This document shows positions 8,613 through 18,904 of a stretch of DNA of 64,000 bases, in pieces. Position 1 is the first letter of the stretch; each line of letters opens with the position of its first letter. The notes below the pieces were generated by a model, which worked only from the letters and a program-made list of their open reading frames with translations, had not been told where the DNA came from and searched no databases. This DNA comes from Budorcas taxicolor (Eukaryota; Chordata; Mammalia; Artiodactyla; Bovidae), in NCBI RefSeq assembly GCF_023091745.1, contig NC_068934.1, positions 16,818,434-16,882,433 on the forward strand. Direction: 5' to 3'. The position numbers and the translations under genes were made by a program.

Positions 8613-10090
8613 GTGACGTGCCATCCACAACATCTGTGCAAGGAGGAGGCCCACGATTCCTCCCTATTTCTCCTTTGTCTCCATCTAAACCCAAATTCCA
8701 GAGACCTCTGCTTTCCCAAGCTCTCTAGTCACACTCTAAGACGCCCTCAGGGCTGCACGCTTTTCCACCTCTCTGCCATTCAACAGCTGTTTGTTAAGGG
8801 ATCACTGCCCCTCCCTTCACAGAGCCTGCACACCCTCAGGCATGACCCACAGACTGGCTCTCCCTAGGAGATGACCTGTTTTAGCTTCACCTTGATGGCA
8901 CTGCTGACAGCATGTCCAGCCTCCAGCCTGGAAGAGCCTACCAACATTCTCTGGTAGGAAAACCCTGAGCCCCTCGCAAGGAGGGGTGGAGTTGCGGCCT
9001 GGGGCTGGGTCCTGACGGCTGGTACTTCTGAAGTATGGATGGCCCCCATCCACCCACACTCTGGAATCTAGGCATGGCTGCCTCTGTGCCTCTCTCCCAG
9101 ATAGTAACAGGGGCCCCCTCCTTTGCATCTGTTGAGGGACGCAGGAGGTGAGGTTGCTTAAGATCTTCGTTCCTGTCAGGTGAAGCAGCGGTGGCCACAG
9201 GAGGCCCTGATGGCGTCTGGAATCCATCTGCCAGCTGGCCCTGTGGGGTCTGAGCCACACCTGTGCGCTCTGTGTGCCCCTGGAAACCAGGCCGGGAGAC
9301 AAAGCGCTTCCCCTGGAGGAGGCCCCACGTGCGCAGGGGCCCGTGAAGGAGCCGATTGTAATCTGTTGTCTGAGGCCTGGCAGCCCTGACGCTCTTCCGT
9401 GAGTCACACTCAAGTCTGAGCTCATCTGAGACACTGGTTTGTGGCGGGGCTGCTACAGGAAAGACAGGGAAATGAAGTCACACCTAAGGTGTGAGCAGGG
9501 AGGGAGCTGAGAAGTGGCTGCACCAACCTTCTGTCACGGGAGCCTCTGGAAACGTCTAGCGCTCAGCTCAGTGTCTGGCCCAGGCCTAGGTCAGCAGTTG
9601 GTTCCCTTCCTCCCCCTCTCACAAGCCCCAGGGCCTCCTTCCGCCTCTTTAGGTTGCATCCGCAGCCCTCTCCACCCTGAGGGCCCTCCTCACCTGAGCG
9701 TGGAGGAGGACGTGGGGTTCCAAACACTGGCGCCCTGCTCCTCCATACCAACCATCCCCAAACAGAGCAATGCAAGCCTCTTCAGGGTCCCCGCCTGGGA
9801 CCCAAACTCAGGGAACCAAGTAACTGGTAAAGGACACACCCCGAGTCCTTGGGTCCGAGTGGACCCAAGGCCTGTGGTTCGCAGCACCCACCCTGTGAGG
9901 GGAAGGTAGGGGACACTGTTTCACTTCCATTTCAGAAGGCTGAGAACACCACGACGTCTCCCATCCTGTGGGCCTAAACTGACCTCTCTTTCCAGGACTA
10001 ACCTGGCTGAAAGATGGACTCCAGATCAGAGAGGTGGTACCCTCTGACCTCCAGACACTAGTAATTATCACCTCTGAGAATCTTCTCACA
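8613..10090. other. Repeat-poor, GC-richer noncoding stretch
   Basis: The longest stretch without recognisable transposons. It contains the longest non-transposon open frame of the window (205 residues, minus, 8817-9434) plus overlapping frames on both strands. I see no family motif, signal peptide or transmembrane segment. At 9328-9340 the string ccacgtgcgcagg combines an E-box and an NRF1-like half site. It could be an unannotated noncoding transcript or regulatory sequence, but nothing here proves it. Confidence 0.35.
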
Positions 10091-10109
10091 TTCTTTATAA
10101 AAAATAAAG

Positions 10110-10143
10110 TTATATTATTTTTAATTTTTTTTGACTATGCCTT
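10110..10143 (-). mobile_element. CHR-type SINE, tail piece (split by BovB)
   Basis: T-rich tail and gactatgcctt. The head resumes at about 11885 after the BovB. Confidence 0.55.
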
Positions 10144-11884
10144 AACAACAGAATGGGAAAGACTAGAGATCTCTTCAAGAAAATTAGAGATACCAAGGGA
10201 ACATTTCATGCAAAGATGGGCTCGACAAAGGACAGAAATGGTATGGACCTAATAGAAGCAGAAGATATTAAGAAGAGGTGGCAAGAATACACAGAAGAAC
10301 TGTACAAAAAAGAGCTTCACGACCCAGATAATCACGATGGTGTGATCACTCACCTAGAGCCATACATCCTGGAATGTGAAGTCAAGTGGGCCTTCGAAAA
10401 CATCACTATGAACAAAGCTAGTGGAGGTGATGGAATTCCAGTTGAGCTATTTCAAATCCTGAAAGATGATGCTGTGAAAGTGCTGCACTCAATATGCCAG
10501 CACATTTGGAAAATTCAGCAGTGGCTATAGGACTGGAAAAGGTCAGTTTTCATTCCAATTCCAAAGAAAGGCAATTCCAGAGAATGCTCAAACTACTGCA
10601 CAATTGCACTCACCTCACACGCAGGTTAAGTAATGCTCAAAATTCTCCAAGCCAGGCTTCAGCAATACGTGAACCGTGAACTCCCTGATGTTCAAGCTGA
10701 CTTTAGAAAAGGCAGAGGAACCAGAGATCAAATTGCCAACATCTGCTGGATCATGGAAAAAGCAAGAGTTCCAGAAAAACATCTTTCTGCTTTTTTGACT
10801 ATACCAAAGCCTTTGACTGTGTGGATCACAATAAACTGTGGAAAAAATTCTGAAAGAGATGGGAATACCAGACCACCTGACCTGACTCTTGAGAAACCTG
10901 TATGCAGGTCAGGAAGCAACAGTTAGAACTGGACATGGAACAACAGATGGGTACCAAATAGGAAAAGGTATACGTCAAGGCTGTATATTGTCGCCCTGCT
11001 TATTTAACTTATATGCAGAGTACATCATGAGAAATGCTGGGCTGGAAGAAGCACAAGCTGGAATCAAGATTGCCAGGGGAAATATCAATAACCTCAGATA
11101 TGCAGATGACACCACCCTTATGGCAGAAAGTGAAGAGGAACTAAAAAGCCTCTTGATGAAAGTGAAAGAGGAGAGTGAAAAAGTTGGCTTAAACCTTTCA
11201 GAAAACGAAGATCATGGCATCTGGTCCCATCACTTCATGGGAAATAGATGGGGAAACAGTGGAAACAGTATCAGACTTTATTTTGGGGGGGCTCCAAAAT
11301 CACTGCAGATGGTGATTGCAGCCATGAAATTAAAAGACACTTTCTCCTTGAAAGGAAAGTTATGACCAACCTAGATAGCATATTGAAAAGCAGAGACATT
11401 ACTTTGCCAACAAAGGTCTGTCTAGTCAAGGCTATGGTTTTTCCTGTGGTCATGTATGGATGTGAGAGTTGGACTGTGAAGAAAGCAAAGCTGAGTGCTG
11501 AAGAATTGATGCTTTTGAACTGTGGTGTTGGAGAAGACTCCTGAGAGTCCCTTGGACTGCAAGGAGATCCAACCAGTCCATTCTCAAGGAGATCAGCCCT
11601 GGATGTTCTTTGGAAGGAATGATGCTCAAGCTGAAACTCCAGTACTTTGGCCACCTCATGCGAAGAGTTGACTCATTGGAAAAGACTCTGATGCTGGGAG
11701 GGATTGAGGGCAGGAGGAGAAGGGGACGACAGAGGATGAGATGGCTGGACGGCATCACCGACTTGATGGACGTGAGTCTGAGTGAACTCCGGGAGTTGGT
11801 GATGGACAGGGAGGCCTGGTGTGCTGTGATTCATGGTGTTGCAAAGAGTCGGACATGACTGAGTGACTGAACTGAACTGAACTG
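10144..11884 (+). mobile_element. BovB LINE, 5'-truncated, reverse transcriptase pseudogene
   Basis: Longest BovB of the window, about 1.74 kb, sense. It begins between the endonuclease and reverse transcriptase regions of ORF2, so the endonuclease is absent. The RT region is readable in pieces: a first open frame at 10153-10530 ends at a premature TAG (10528-10530), a further in-frame TAA follows near 10625, and a frameshift lies near 10790. The frame at 10889-11365 then holds the RT motif RQGCILSP (from R29 of that frame) and the catalytic YADD (Y71-D74, bases 11099-11110). The 3' end is the gaactgaactgaactga run at 11868-11884. With no endonuclease and several breaks it cannot encode an active protein. 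The frames on the opposite strand (127, 102, 78 residues) are shadows. A weak TSD (atgcctt versus atgcttt) and a split CHR SINE mark the insertion site. Confidence 0.97.
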
Positions 11885-11985
11885 ATGCTTTGAGGCATGT
11901 GGGATCTTAACCACCCAGGAACCAAACCTGTGGCCCCTGCAGTGGAAGTACAGAGTCTTAAGCCCTGAACCCCCAGGGGAATCCA
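11885..11985 (-). mobile_element. CHR-type SINE, tRNA-like head (split)
   Basis: ggcatgtgggatcttaacca near 11894, then a cccctgcagtggaag block (about 11935) and an aaccccca end, as in CHR SINE heads. Pairs with the T-rich piece at 10110-10143. Confidence 0.78.
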
Positions 11986-11989
11986 ATAC

Positions 11990-12115
11990 ACCCCTTTATT
12001 TTATATATGAGAAACTGAGGCCAGGTGGGTTTAGAGATTTGTCAAGGCCACACACTCTGGGTGCATAGTCGGGATAAGAACAGGGCCTTCTTCCTGCCTC
12101 ACCCCTCCACTGTTT
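11990..12115 (+). mobile_element. MIR SINE fragment
   Basis: ttatatatgagaaactgagg near 12001, then a gtcaaggccacacac block (about 12041) and gggataagaacagg. Confidence 0.82.
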
Positions 12116-12489
12116 GCATACAAGCAACTTCCAAGCCTAAGGGAGCTCCAGATCGTATCTTGGTCATTTTCACCCAGTTCCCTAAGAAGACCTCCACAGT
12201 TTGTTTGGCACAGGGGATAAAATCCCAGTACACTTTTCAGGGTGGGACAAAACATTGTCAAACCATTTAAGCCTCTGCCCCCATTTATGTCCTTTGAGTA
12301 CAGAATGACTAATTCTCAATTTTCTAGCGCCTCCAGATTAGACCAGTCTTGTGTAAACAAGCTATGGGACACAAAGAGGGTCAAACCCTCAGGACCTCTC
12401 GCTCTCCCTTTTGAGCTCTAGGATTACGGAGCTGGTGCCATTGATGAAAGTCTGGTAGTGGGGTGAGAGGACGGTGGGGCTGCTTTTGG
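12116..12489. other. Noncoding unique sequence
   Basis: Nothing recognised. The paired short frames (81 and 76 residues on opposite strands) are spurious. Confidence 0.4.
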
Positions 12490-12650
12490 TGGTTAAGCCC
12501 AAACATAAATCTTGGCTGGTGCAGGGAAAGTTACCTAATCTCTCTGAGCCTCAGTGTAGCTCCTCTGTAAAATGGGGATAATAATGCTTGCTTCTTAGGC
12601 CTATCACAAGGATTTATGGGGTAATGGGGACAAAGACCCAGCACCCTCTA
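12490..12650 (-). mobile_element. MIR SINE
   Basis: Antisense: ctctctgagcctcagtgtag near 12540, ctgtaaaatggggataata at 12565, then a cctatcacaaggattta block. Confidence 0.88.
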
Positions 12651-12724
12651 TTCACTAAACGGGTATTTCTTTACCTAGTTTTCCCCACCTACCCCATTGT
12701 GGAAGTAGTTATAACCAGCTTACA

Positions 12725-12868
12725 AAGCTCATTTTGCCCTTTCCACCACGTGAGGACAAAGCAAGAAGAATGCCACCTAGGAACCAGAAAGTAAACTCCC
12801 GAGAGCTTACCAAATCTGCCAGCACCTTCGTCTGTCTTGGAATTCCAGTCTCCAGAACTATACTGAAA
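12725..12868 (+). mobile_element. MLT1-class LTR fragment (3' half)
   Basis: ccaccacgtgaggacaaagc near 12744, a caccttcgtctgtcttgg block at 12823 and ccagtctccagaact near 12845 follow the order of MLT1/MST LTR 3' halves. Confidence 0.72.
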
Positions 12869-12889
12869 GCCCTGCCAGATGGAGAAGCT

Positions 12890-13235
12890 GACCAAGTGAT
12901 GACTAGTCTGTAGCCAAGACAGAAGCTGCCACAGTTCCCAAGAACTGGCCTCAAGGAAAAGGGAACAATCTAGCCCTGGAAATGAAGATGAGCCATACTC
13001 AAAATAATCAAGACGACAGACCATCGCAGGACCAGTTAGAAGATGGCTGTCAAGTTACTGCTGTTTCTGCATGTATGCCCCTCCATCCTCCTGTACACCC
13101 CTGATACTCCCCTTTAAAAGCTCTTGCCCCCTTATCAGCAGGGGGCAATTGGCCTTTGGACATGAGTCCCCTTCTCCTTCAGTTGCCAGCCTCCAAAATA
13201 AAGCAGACTTTCCTTTCCACCAGAGGGGAAAACTA
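12890..13235 (+). mobile_element. Putative LTR remnant of an endogenous retrovirus
   Basis: A ctttaaaag TATA-like element (about 13112-13120) lies some 80 bases before an aataaag polyadenylation-like signal (about 13197-13203), with a C/T-rich stretch between, as in gammaretrovirus-type LTRs. No internal genes. Boundaries and family are not determined. Confidence 0.42.
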
Positions 13236-14348
13236 AGCTCATTTTGCTCTGAGGGTGTATGTTTCGCCTGGGCACGGCTATTGAAAGGGTATGGATGGCC
13301 CCAGGAAAAAAGCCGTCCAGCCTGGCAGCAAGATCCCCACCCTACAGGTCAGAAACCCTGAATCCGTCTGCCTCCTAGCAGCTGCTTTCTCTACTACAAG
13401 GCACTTACAGGTCTTCCCTTCAGTATCATCACCTGTAAATTCAAATCATACTGCCTTCCTCACTTCCTGCTCTAGCAGAATGTAAGATACTAAATACCAT
13501 GCACCGGGAAGGGGTTATTATTACCTAGAGCAGCACTTCTCAAAGGGTGTGGGGGTAGTGAAAAAAGTAGTAGGGCTCCCTAACCAAATCACTTTGCCAA
13601 ATACCAGATTCTTTAACGTCTTCTTTCATCTGCCAATGTGCATTAGGGGTCTCCAAGACTCAGATATACTGTGCCGTGTTTCTCGCGAATATTCAGCAGC
13701 TAAACTTCACTTCTGAAGGCCCGACCATGGGCCTGGTGTTCTATAGGAAATGCTTTGGGAAATGCTCAACAGACATGCTTCAAACCACTTCCATGACCAG
13801 GGAAATGAGAGGTTTAACTGTCCCACCATCTTACCTGGGTGCAAGATGAAATAGAAAGAGGCAATTTAGTCGCATAAGGGGGAGCTTTTAAGTGCAATCG
13901 CTTCTGGCAGCAAGAGGCAGAGAGGGCAGATACCGTGCTCTAAGACCCTGGAGCCAGACTGTAATGGCATTAAATGAAGGTGTCATTGGGAGGCCCAGTG
14001 TGCCCCAGACAATTACGGGAGGTTTCAGGTTAGAGGTGGGTCCCCCTAGGACAGCTAAGAAGCAATGGTTATAAAATGGCTAGATATTTTTTTCTTCTTC
14101 TCCCCCCACCCCCCCTTTTTTTAAAATGCTTAACAGCAAAGGAAAAACTGTAAAAGTGGGAACTTTTGAAACTCTGGATGGCTTGAGATGAAGGCTGGCC
14201 AGAAAGGCGAGCAGATACAAGCCCAGCATCTTCTATGCAGACGAATCCCTCTCAAAGCCATTGTCCCCCCAGGAACAGATGTGGCTGGGCCCTAATACAG
14301 CTCTGGTCACTTGCACCAACTACTGCCTAACCTGAAATGCCATTGTCC
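13236..14348. other. Noncoding sequence
   Basis: No gene. It includes a C-rich/T-rich polypyrimidine stretch at 14082-14123 and a possible DNA-transposon remnant around 13530-13770 (cagcacttctcaaagggtg) that I cannot assign. Confidence 0.4.
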
Positions 14349-14359
14349 CTCACTCAGGA
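14349..14359. repeat. TSD of Bov-A2 unit, left copy
   Basis: ctcactcagga, exact match at 14481-14491. Confidence 0.92.
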
Positions 14360-14480
14360 ATGGCAACCCACTCCAGTGTTCTTGCCTGGAGAACCCCAGC
14401 GACAGCGGAGCCTGGTGTGCTGCCGTCTATGGGGTCATACAGAGTCGGACACGACTGAAGTGACTTAGCAGCGGCAGCAG
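14360..14480 (+). mobile_element. Bov-A2, single (truncated) monomer
   Basis: Only the second monomer of the usual dimer is present, from atggcaacccactccag (14360) to the gcggcagcag tail. The exact 11-bp TSD shows that this half element inserted as such. Confidence 0.95.
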
Positions 14481-14491
14481 CTCACTCAGGA
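14481..14491. repeat. TSD of Bov-A2 unit, right copy
   Basis: Exact copy of 14349-14359. Confidence 0.92.
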
Positions 14492-14830
14492 GTTGGGGAC
14501 CAGCATGCCTGTTTCATCTATTTTTTTTTTTTCAATAAAATCAGCCAGTATTACAAAACCAAGTGTTCCCCAAATATCTGCTATCTTTTCCTTCTCCTCG
14601 TAGCCCTGAACACCGGTTTCACCCCACCATTCAATAAATATACTGCACATAAATACCGGGAGCAAAGTGGAATTTACTGAAGCATCCACAAATGAAACAA
14701 TGGAGAGAATCTACTGGGCAGTTATACAGAAGCCTGCTCAAAAGTTCTTTTGACATTTCTTATCTACCCTAGGTTCTCTCTCTGCCATGCCTTTGGAGGG
14801 GGGCATATTATACCTTTTGGCGTAGGATTA
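14492..14830. other. Noncoding unique sequence
   Basis: Contains a T-tract at 14521-14533. Nothing else is recognised. Confidence 0.4.
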
Positions 14831-15019
14831 GGGCATGACTCAGTGACTTCACTTTCACTTTTCACTTTCATGCATTGGAGAAGGAAATGGCAACCCACTC
14901 CAGTGCTCTTGCCTGGAGGATCCCAGGGACGGCGGAGCCTGGTGGGCTGCCGTCTATGGGGTCACACAGAGTCAGACACGACTGAAGCGACTTAGCAGCA
15001 GCAGCAGCCGCAGCAGCAG
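14831..15019 (+). mobile_element. Bov-A2 SINE, lacking most of monomer 1
   Basis: Starts in the linker between monomers (agtgacttcactttcac) and runs through monomer 2 to an interrupted CAG tail at 14994-15019. It is the left unit of a tandem duplication with 15086-15365. Confidence 0.93.
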
Positions 15020-15085
15020 CATAGCCTAGCTAGCACCTGTTTCTCATTCCCAGATCTTAGAGACTAAAGGCAGGGCTAGAGGCAA
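15020..15085. repeat. Duplicated 66-bp unique segment, copy 1
   Basis: Identical to 15366-15431 except one C/T difference. The period is 346 bases. Confidence 0.95.
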
Positions 15086-15365
15086 CCCCGGAGAAGGCGA
15101 TGGCACCCACTCCAGTGCTCTTGCCTGGAAAGTCCCACGGATGAAGGAGCCTGGAGGGCTGCAGTCCATGGGGTCGCTGAGGGTCGGACACGACGGAGTG
15201 ACTTCACTTTCACTTTTCACTTTCTTGCATTGGAGAAGGAAATGGCAACCCACTCCAGTGCTCTGGCCTGGAGAATCCCCGGGGCGGTGGAGCCTGGTGG
15301 GCTGCCGTCTATGGGATCGCACAGAGTTGGACACAACTGAAGCACCTTAGCAGCAGCAGCAGCAG
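15086..15365 (+). mobile_element. Bov-A2 SINE, dimer
   Basis: Monomer 1 from ggagaaggcgatggc (15090), linker cttcactttcac near 15203, monomer 2 to the CAG run at 15349-15366. It lies between the two copies of the 66-bp segment. Confidence 0.95.
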
Positions 15366-15431
15366 CATAGCCTAGCTAGCACCTGTTTTTCATTCCCAGA
15401 TCTTAGAGACTAAAGGCAGGGCTAGAGGCAA
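15366..15431. repeat. Duplicated 66-bp unique segment, copy 2
   Basis: See 15020-15085. A 66-base flank repeat is far longer than a SINE TSD, so it marks a segmental duplication. Confidence 0.95.
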
Positions 15432-15578
15432 TGCAGAGAGTAGGAGCAACATCATTATTGAGGTCAATACAAAACTCAGTTCGTATCCTTGTCGTGTGAC
15501 TTCCTAATTAAAAGACCTCAGTCAAGTGACTTCTTTTTCCTAAGACTACATTCCCTTTGGTGGACTCTGAGAATAATG

Positions 15579-15797
15579 CTTCCCAGGTAGCACTAGTGGT
15601 AAAGAATCTGTCAATGCAGGAGACGTAAGGGACCAGGGTATGATCCCTGGGTCAGAAAGATCCCCTGGAGGGGGAAATGGCCACCCACTCTAATATTCTT
15701 GCCCAGAGGAGCCCATGGACAGAGGAGCCTGATGGGCTACAGTCCGCAGCGTCACAAAGAGTCGGACACGACTGAAGGGACTTAGCCTGTACGCACA
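15579..15797 (+). mobile_element. Bov-tA SINE
   Basis: Head gcttcccaggtagcactag with inserted bases relative to the family norm, diverged B-box-like region near 15638-15650, body to gacacgactgaaggg. No clear TSD. Confidence 0.95.
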
Positions 15798-15809
15798 AGG
15801 GTGGTTATA

Positions 15810-15889
15810 TTGGGTTGACCAGAAAATTCATTCAGGTTTTCCCATATGATCTTCTGGAAAGCTCCAAATGAACTTTCTGGCCAACCCAA
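15810..15889 (+). mobile_element. Palindromic mariner-type MITE, pre-miRNA-like hairpin
   Basis: An 80-base near-perfect inverted repeat. It begins ttgggttg, ends caacccaa, and is flanked by TA on both sides (15808-15809 and 15890-15891), the mariner/Tc1 signature. The arms pair over about 35 bases with an atatgat-like loop near 15844-15850. Both arms resemble, from memory, the ruminant miR-2284/miR-2285 family: left arm gaaaattcattcaggttttc, right arm ccaaatgaactttctgg. Expression cannot be judged from sequence. Confidence 0.85.
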
Positions 15890-15891
15890 TA

Positions 15892-16225
15892 GTAGGCTGT
15901 GTGGTTGTCTTGTGGATGGGAGAAGAGGAATATGAGACACAGCACGATGCCTGGCCCAGAGCAGGCACTCACTAACTGGAAGAAGCAGTGATGCAGAGTA
16001 TTTTAGACGCATCTAAACTCAGATGGTGGCTGTAAGGATGGGAAGAGAGAGACAGGTGCATGAGACAGTATGTCTCAACATAGACTGGGGCTGCGCTGCA
16101 GCGAGAGAACGTGATGACAGGTCTCCTTTAAAGAGATTAAGTGCTTGGCTCTGCATGAAGCTGAGTGCCAGTCGTGATGTAGCTTGACAGTTGAGCATCA
16201 GGGACCGCTGTGAAAATAAGCCTGC
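15892..16225. other. Noncoding sequence with a possible MIR tail
   Basis: Bases 15940-15985 (atgcctggcccagagcagg, then cactcactaactgg) look like an antisense MIR 3' tail. The rest is unique. Confidence 0.4.
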
Positions 16226-16400
16226 TGTCTCTCAGGGCCCGCCCTGGGGATAAAGGGCTGAATTAATTAATTAAAATAATAGTTGCCGATCTGCTTGAAG
16301 TTCAAGCACAAAAATGACAGGGCCACCTAATTGGTGAATGTAGATGGGACAGTTAAAAAATGGCTTTTTGATTGTAGGTTCTAAAACAGTTTTTTTAAAG
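16226..16400. other. Candidate conserved noncoding block
   Basis: Complex, repeat-free sequence with a homeodomain-type array (aattaattaattaaaataat at 16261-16280) followed by non-simple sequence. Conservation is an inference and cannot be measured here. Confidence 0.3.
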
Positions 16401-16649
16401 TGAATGGTTTGTTGCAGATACGTGTGTGTTTCATGTTGCTTTACAGAGTGATCACTGAGGCATACAGTTGGCATGACTTGCTCTAATTTTCCACCTGGCC
16501 ACAAGTGACAAAGAGGAGCATATTATAATACCTGGTTCCTCCAGAAAGCAGAATGTGTCAGAGTCTGAAGGTCTTGAGCGCTAGCTAGCCAGTACTTTGT
16601 ACTAGAAAGACCTAACCTTCAGAGCTAAACAAAGAATGATTGAAAGAAG
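16401..16649. other. Noncoding unique sequence
   Basis: Nothing recognised. Confidence 0.4.
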
Positions 16650-16815
16650 ACCCTCAAGAGCATGAGTTTGCCTATATTATTTAAGCTTAATTCGATTTTA
16701 TCATCTATATGATGAGCATGAACATCCCTGCCTATCTTGGTTGCTCTGAGGTGTACATAAGATCATATAAGGGAAAGTGACGCCTGGTGCATGACTGATG
16801 CTCCATGCGTGTTTA
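16650..16815 (-). mobile_element. MIR SINE fragment
   Basis: Antisense: tttatcatctatatgatgag near 16696, cttggttgctctgagg near 16736, then a gcatgactgatgctccat-type 3' end. Confidence 0.6.
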
Positions 16816-17096
16816 TTTCCCTTCTTTAAAGATTGGGTTTACAGGATTTACATCAGTGCGAGGCTTTCTGTTGGGTAGCATAGAGAAGACAAGTGGTAAG
16901 GTTCTGTTCCGTACCTTCTATATGGTTTCATATGTTTATGCTTTGTTGCTGTGAACAGGGGAAGGAAAGAAAGAAAACTCAAGAATGTATACCAGGGACA
17001 CACATACCCCCTTGAAGGTTTTGTGGACTTGGTTGCATGACTAATATAACAATGGAAGGAGATACACTCTTTTAAAAAGAAGAGAGTGAGTGAGGC

Positions 17097-17220
17097 AGTG
17101 ATGGTCTCTCAATCATACTGACACTTTATGACCCCACGGACTGTGGCCCACCAGGCTCTTCTGCCCATGGAGTTCTCCAGGCAAGAATACTGGAGTGGGT
17201 TGCCATTTCCTTTTCCAGGG
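17097..17220 (-). mobile_element. Bov-tA/BovA SINE, head missing
   Basis: The 3' body from gtctctcaatcatactgac (17104) to gccatttccttttccaggg (17202-17220). The tRNA-like head is absent. Confidence 0.9.
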
Positions 17221-17914
17221 AAGGAGAAAGAAAGAACTCTAATGAAGGGAGGGATGAAGTCTTTGAAGTTATCAGGCTGGTCATCTACACTGTGTAGTAG
17301 AAACATGAGGTAAAGCTTTGGGGTTGTAGATAAAAGAAACGAAAGACGCAGAAGGGATACTGTCTTGGGAGTGAGCTGCCAATCAGGCGCCCTGCTCATC
17401 TACAGGAAACTCCAATACGGAGCCCAGCACTGGCACAGGGTCGAGCCGCAGGAGACTCCCCAGGAGTCTCGTGGATGCAGAGAGGACCCCCCTCACCTTC
17501 TTCTTCTCGACTGTTTTGTCTTCCAAAGGGAGGAGCCACAAGAAGAACCGCTCCTGGGCCCCCTCCTCGGTGCTGAGTGGTACTTAATTGTCAGTGGTGA
17601 GGCCCACGAGACATGAGTTATGGTCGCAGCAAACCACCCTATTGGAGTCAGACTAGGTTGAGATTTCAAACTTGACCCAGCTTGAGCCCTCAGACTTTGT
17701 TAATTTGGGGGAAAATGGATTTCCAGAACCTCAGCATGACCCCTAGCCACCAAGAAAAGAGACTCAAGTTTTCAAAAGGGGGGTTCCAATGGTACTGTCT
17801 TAAAAGCCCAAGGAGGCAGAAAAGGCCACATGGATATGTATGTGTTACACAAAAAGCCAAGCTGCTGAGCTCATGACGTCAGAAATCTTGCTTTCGTGGA
17901 AACAGCAGGGACTT
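17221..17914. other. Noncoding sequence
   Basis: No gene. An 83-residue plus-strand frame at 17365-17616 is rich in Glu and Leu but has no recognisable domain. Confidence 0.4.
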
Positions 17915-18080
17915 AATAGCTGCTCATGCTTGAGTTTGAATTCTAGGCCCATCACTATGAGCTAGGAAAGTTCTGTCAATTTCTTTAAGTTTTCTGAGTT
18001 TGTTTCCATTTGCATCAGAAAAAAAAAAAAAAAAGCTCCCGCCTATATTGCAGTGTTGATATAGGGTTAAATGATATGCT
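17915..18080 (-). mobile_element. MIR SINE
   Basis: Antisense: gcttgagtttgaattctagg near 17928, tttctgagtttgtttccat near 17991. An internal A-tract (18019-18034) interrupts it. Confidence 0.68.
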
Positions 18081-18704
18081 ATATGCCATGGAGGTCACCT
18101 GTCAATGGAACATAGAAGCTGCCCAAGGGAAAATACGAGGCTTCTTCCCTTTCGCTTGGATTGTTTGACAGGTAGGTTGGAGGAAAGCCAGAGAGAGCCA
18201 GATCTCAGAAGTGAGTCGGAAAATTTTCCCCTACCCTGGGGCAATATGCTGGAGAAACAGCACTTTATCCTCAAGAAATATCTTGATTGATGGAATTGGC
18301 AGCCTGTCTAGGGAGATAATTTTGGATATGTTAGACAGGAGAGGAATTTTTCCAGTCACCCCATGCAGGCAGCCAGCATGGCTGAAGTCCTGCCATGGAA
18401 GGTAAAGGGAGGCTCACAATGAGATGCCAGCAAGGCCAGAGGGATCCTCATTTGTTCATCAGGGGAATTTACAGGGCTCCCCAAGCTCTATTCTGGCAGG
18501 CCCTCCAGACCCTCTTTATAAATCCCGGACTTGGATATCCCCTTGACTGCATTGCTTTGGCAGAGAAATGACTTGCTGCATTTTATGTATTTTCAGTCCT
18601 GCTAAGGTCAAGCTTTGACACCTTAAGGCTACCCGTGCAACCTGGAAACGTAGAGTCCATATAAATTTGGGCCCCAAAAGGGAGCAACTGGAGAAGGAGC
18701 CAGG
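18081..18704. other. Noncoding unique sequence
   Basis: Nothing recognised. Short overlapping frames only. Confidence 0.4.
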
Positions 18705-18890
18705 GACCCAGAACTGAGCCCGAAGTCTGCCAGCTTCTTAGCTCCGTGATCTAAGCAAGTGGCTGGAAATCTGTGGCCCTTACTCTCCTCATCTGGAAAA
18801 TGGGGGAGTACCGTATCTTAATTCAGACTTCTGTGACAGCCTATTCAAATGTGAGAAATTGTGAATAATCAGCATGGTGAAATTGAAACA
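18705..18890 (-). mobile_element. MIR SINE
   Basis: Antisense: cttagctccgtgatctaagc near 18737, ctcctcatctggaaaatggg near 18786. Confidence 0.75.
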
Positions 18891-18904
18891 CTAGCTCAGA
18901 ATCT

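Noticed and set aside
8817..9434. 205-residue minus-strand frame as a protein-coding gene
   Set aside because: No recognisable domain, no clear splice or promoter context, and comparable frames on the other strand. Length alone is weak evidence in GC-rich sequence.
10889..11365. 158-residue frame with RT motifs (RQGCILSP and YADD) as a live gene
   Set aside because: It is the 3' part of a 5'-truncated BovB with an upstream TAG, TAA and a frameshift and no endonuclease domain, so it is a pseudogene piece.
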